From: Aurantimonas coralicida_A
GTDB taxonomy: Bacteria; Pseudomonadota; Alphaproteobacteria; Rhizobiales; Rhizobiaceae
Assembly: GCF_036016755.1 (NCBI RefSeq)
Contig: NZ_JAYXIH010000019.1
Location: forward strand, 24,734 to 88,733
Direction: 5' to 3'
DNA: 64,000 bases
A program made the translations under genes and the position numbers. Positions 63,045-64,000 of the stretch are shown piece after piece; the first letter of the stretch is position 1; the number at the start of each line of letters is the position of its first letter. The notes under the pieces are model-generated. The model made no database searches, was not told the DNA's origin, and saw only the letters and a list, made by a program, of their open reading frames with translations.

Positions 63045-63896
63045 ATGGGCGACCTCATGGCAGGAAAGCGCGGGCTCATCATGGGCGTCGCCAATCGCAA
63101 CTCCATCGCTTGGGGGGCCGCCAAGGCGCTGTCGGCGCAAGGGGCCGAGATCGCTCTCACCTATCAGGGCGAGGCGTTCGGGCGGAGGGTGAAGCCGCTG
63201 GCCGAAGAGATCGGCTGCAAGCTGGTCATTCCCTGCGACGTCGAGGATACGGCATCCCTCGACGCGGTCTTCGACACGCTGAATTCGGAATGGGGCTCGA
63301 TCGACTTCGTCCTCCATGCCATCGCATTTTCCGACAAGAGCGAGCTCAAGGGCCTTTACGCCGACACCACGCGGGAGAATTTCACCCGCACCATGGTGAT
63401 CTCCTGCTTCTCGTTCACGGAAGTCGCCAAGCGCGCCGCCGCCATCATGCACAATGGCGGCGCGATGGTGACGATGACCTATGGCGGCGCCGAACGGGTC
63501 ATGCCGAACTACAACGTCATGGGGGTCGCCAAGGCGGCGCTCGAGGCATCGGTGCGCTATCTGGCGGCGGATTTCGGTCCCCGCAACATCCGCATCAACG
63601 CTGTCTCGGCCGGGCCGGTCCGCACATTGGCCGGCGCCGGCGTTTCCGACGCAAGACTGATGTTCAACTTCCAGCGGCGCAACGCGCCAATGCGGCGCAA
63701 CACCTCGATAGACGAGGTCGGCGGCTCGGTTCTCTATTTGATGTCGGAACTCTCCAACGGCGTCACCGGCGAGATCCACTATGTGGATTCCGGCTACAAC
63801 ATCATGTCGATGCCTTCGCTCGAGGAACTCAAGGAGCAGGAACATCGCAAGGCCGTCATCGAGGGCGATGACGAAGTCGCCGAAGGCGGCAGTTAG
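63045..63896 (+). CDS. fabI: Enoyl-ACP reductase (NADH), FabI
   Basis: 283 residues from ATG at 63045 (MGDLMAGKRGLIMGVANRNS); a TTG four codons upstream is less likely. Short-chain dehydrogenase fold; substrate/NADH loop IAWGAAKALSAQGAEIALTY, HAIAFSDKSELKG, and the Tyr-x6-Lys pair in NYNVMGVAKAALEASVRYLA. Final reduction step of fatty acid elongation and the target of triclosan in family members. Only 15 bp after fabB, so an operon. C-terminus (KAVIEGDDEVAEGGS) is a little longer and more acidic than usual. Confidence 0.96.
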   Translation: MGDLMAGKRGLIMGVANRNSIAWGAAKALSAQGAEIALTYQGEAFGRRVKPLAEEIGCKLVIPCDVEDTASLDAVFDTLNSEWGSIDFVLHAIAFSDKSELKGLYADTTRENFTRTMVISCFSFTEVAKRAAAIMHNGGAMVTMTYGGAERVMPNYNVMGVAKAALEASVRYLAADFGPRNIRINAVSAGPVRTLAGAGVSDARLMFNFQRRNAPMRRNTSIDEVGGSVLYLMSELSNGVTGEIHYVDSGYNIMSMPSLEELKEQEHRKAVIEGDDEVAEGGS

Positions 63897-63908
63897 AGCG
63901 TCAGGCGA

Positions 63909-64000
63909 TTAATCTGCAACATAGCCAGCGGCCTTGAGGTAGTTCCAACATTCTTCGGGCTCGAACAGGTCGCAGATGTTGCCGACTGCACGCCAGAGAT
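63909..64000 (-). mobile_element. 3' end of an IS630-family transposase (continues beyond the window)
   Basis: Translating the minus strand from the window edge gives WRAVGNICDLFEPEECWNYL followed by KAAGYVAD and a TAA stop at 63909-63911. This is the typical C-terminus of IS630-family (Tc1/mariner-like) transposases, which end in a similar ICxLF-x-PEEC-x-NxxKAAGY string. Only the last 29 residues or so are visible; the DDE domain and the other end lie outside. The stop is 12 bp after the fabI stop. Confidence 0.8.

Noticed and set aside
61656..63845. 729-codon open frame opposite fabB and fabI
   Set aside because: Antisense shadow of the fatty acid synthesis genes.

Overview
The window reads as a chromosomal segment of a GC-rich alphaproteobacterium, most likely of the order Hyphomicrobiales (Rhizobiales). 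The evidence is the irr / fabA-fabB-fabI block, a membrane-bound ferritin (MbfA) preceded by an Irr-type iron control element, a bacterial transglutaminase-like cysteine peptidase, a DUF3563 small protein, a BA14K-like cysteine tail on a class A penicillin-binding protein, and the dut-coaBC-ubiB-ubiE / mutM-rpsT / dnaA-dnaN-recF order. The genus cannot be decided from the sequence alone. No rRNA, tRNA or CRISPR array was seen.

Layout. 0-6 kb: translation genes on the minus strand (pheT fragment, pheS, rplT, rpmI, infC), broken by a brnT-brnA toxin-antitoxin cassette between pheS and pheT and by a LuxR-like protein without its DNA-binding domain between infC and rpmI. 6-13 kb: alpha/beta hydrolase, BTLCP peptidase, mbfA, yacG-maf-infA, murA, and a Ser-Asp repeat protein with a lipoprotein. 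13-22 kb: complete branched-chain 2-oxoacid dehydrogenase operon (E1a, E1b, E2, E3), an ECF sigma / anti-sigma pair, and a betaine-aldehyde-type dehydrogenase. 22-28 kb is the most accessory part: a PRC-barrel protein fused to an unknown domain, a potassium channel with a zinc ribbon, and an arsR-arsC-arsC-arsB operon. 28-33 kb: gnd, an ABC-2 exporter, a 52-residue DUF3563 protein, DUF1232 and Gre-type genes. 33-40 kb: gyrB, cytochrome P450, cspA, rpsU, cysK and a diguanylate cyclase. 40-47 kb: dut, coaBC, vapC-vapB, ubiB, ubiE, mutM, rpsT. 47-54 kb: a gene-free 1.1 kb region with long inverted repeats and DnaA-box-like sites, then a rhodanese gene, dnaA, dnaN, recF and a moeB-like gene. 54-64 kb: flavin monooxygenase, PBP1, 2-hydroxyacid dehydrogenase, SH3 protein, irr, fabA, fabB, fabI, and the tail of an IS630-family transposase at the right edge.

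Themes. Two toxin-antitoxin modules sit inside conserved housekeeping gene strings and are translationally coupled to the next gene. The arsenic operon carries two oddities: its LMW-phosphatase-type reductase has Tyr where the catalytic Cys belongs, and arsB has no stop codon before the convergent gnd gene. Irr (59.9-60.3 kb) probably controls mbfA (8.0-9.0 kb) through the ICE-like box at 9027-9043. One defect is technical: a single N flanked by two identical 99-bp copies at the recF/moeB junction looks like unmerged contig ends and falsely fuses the two genes.
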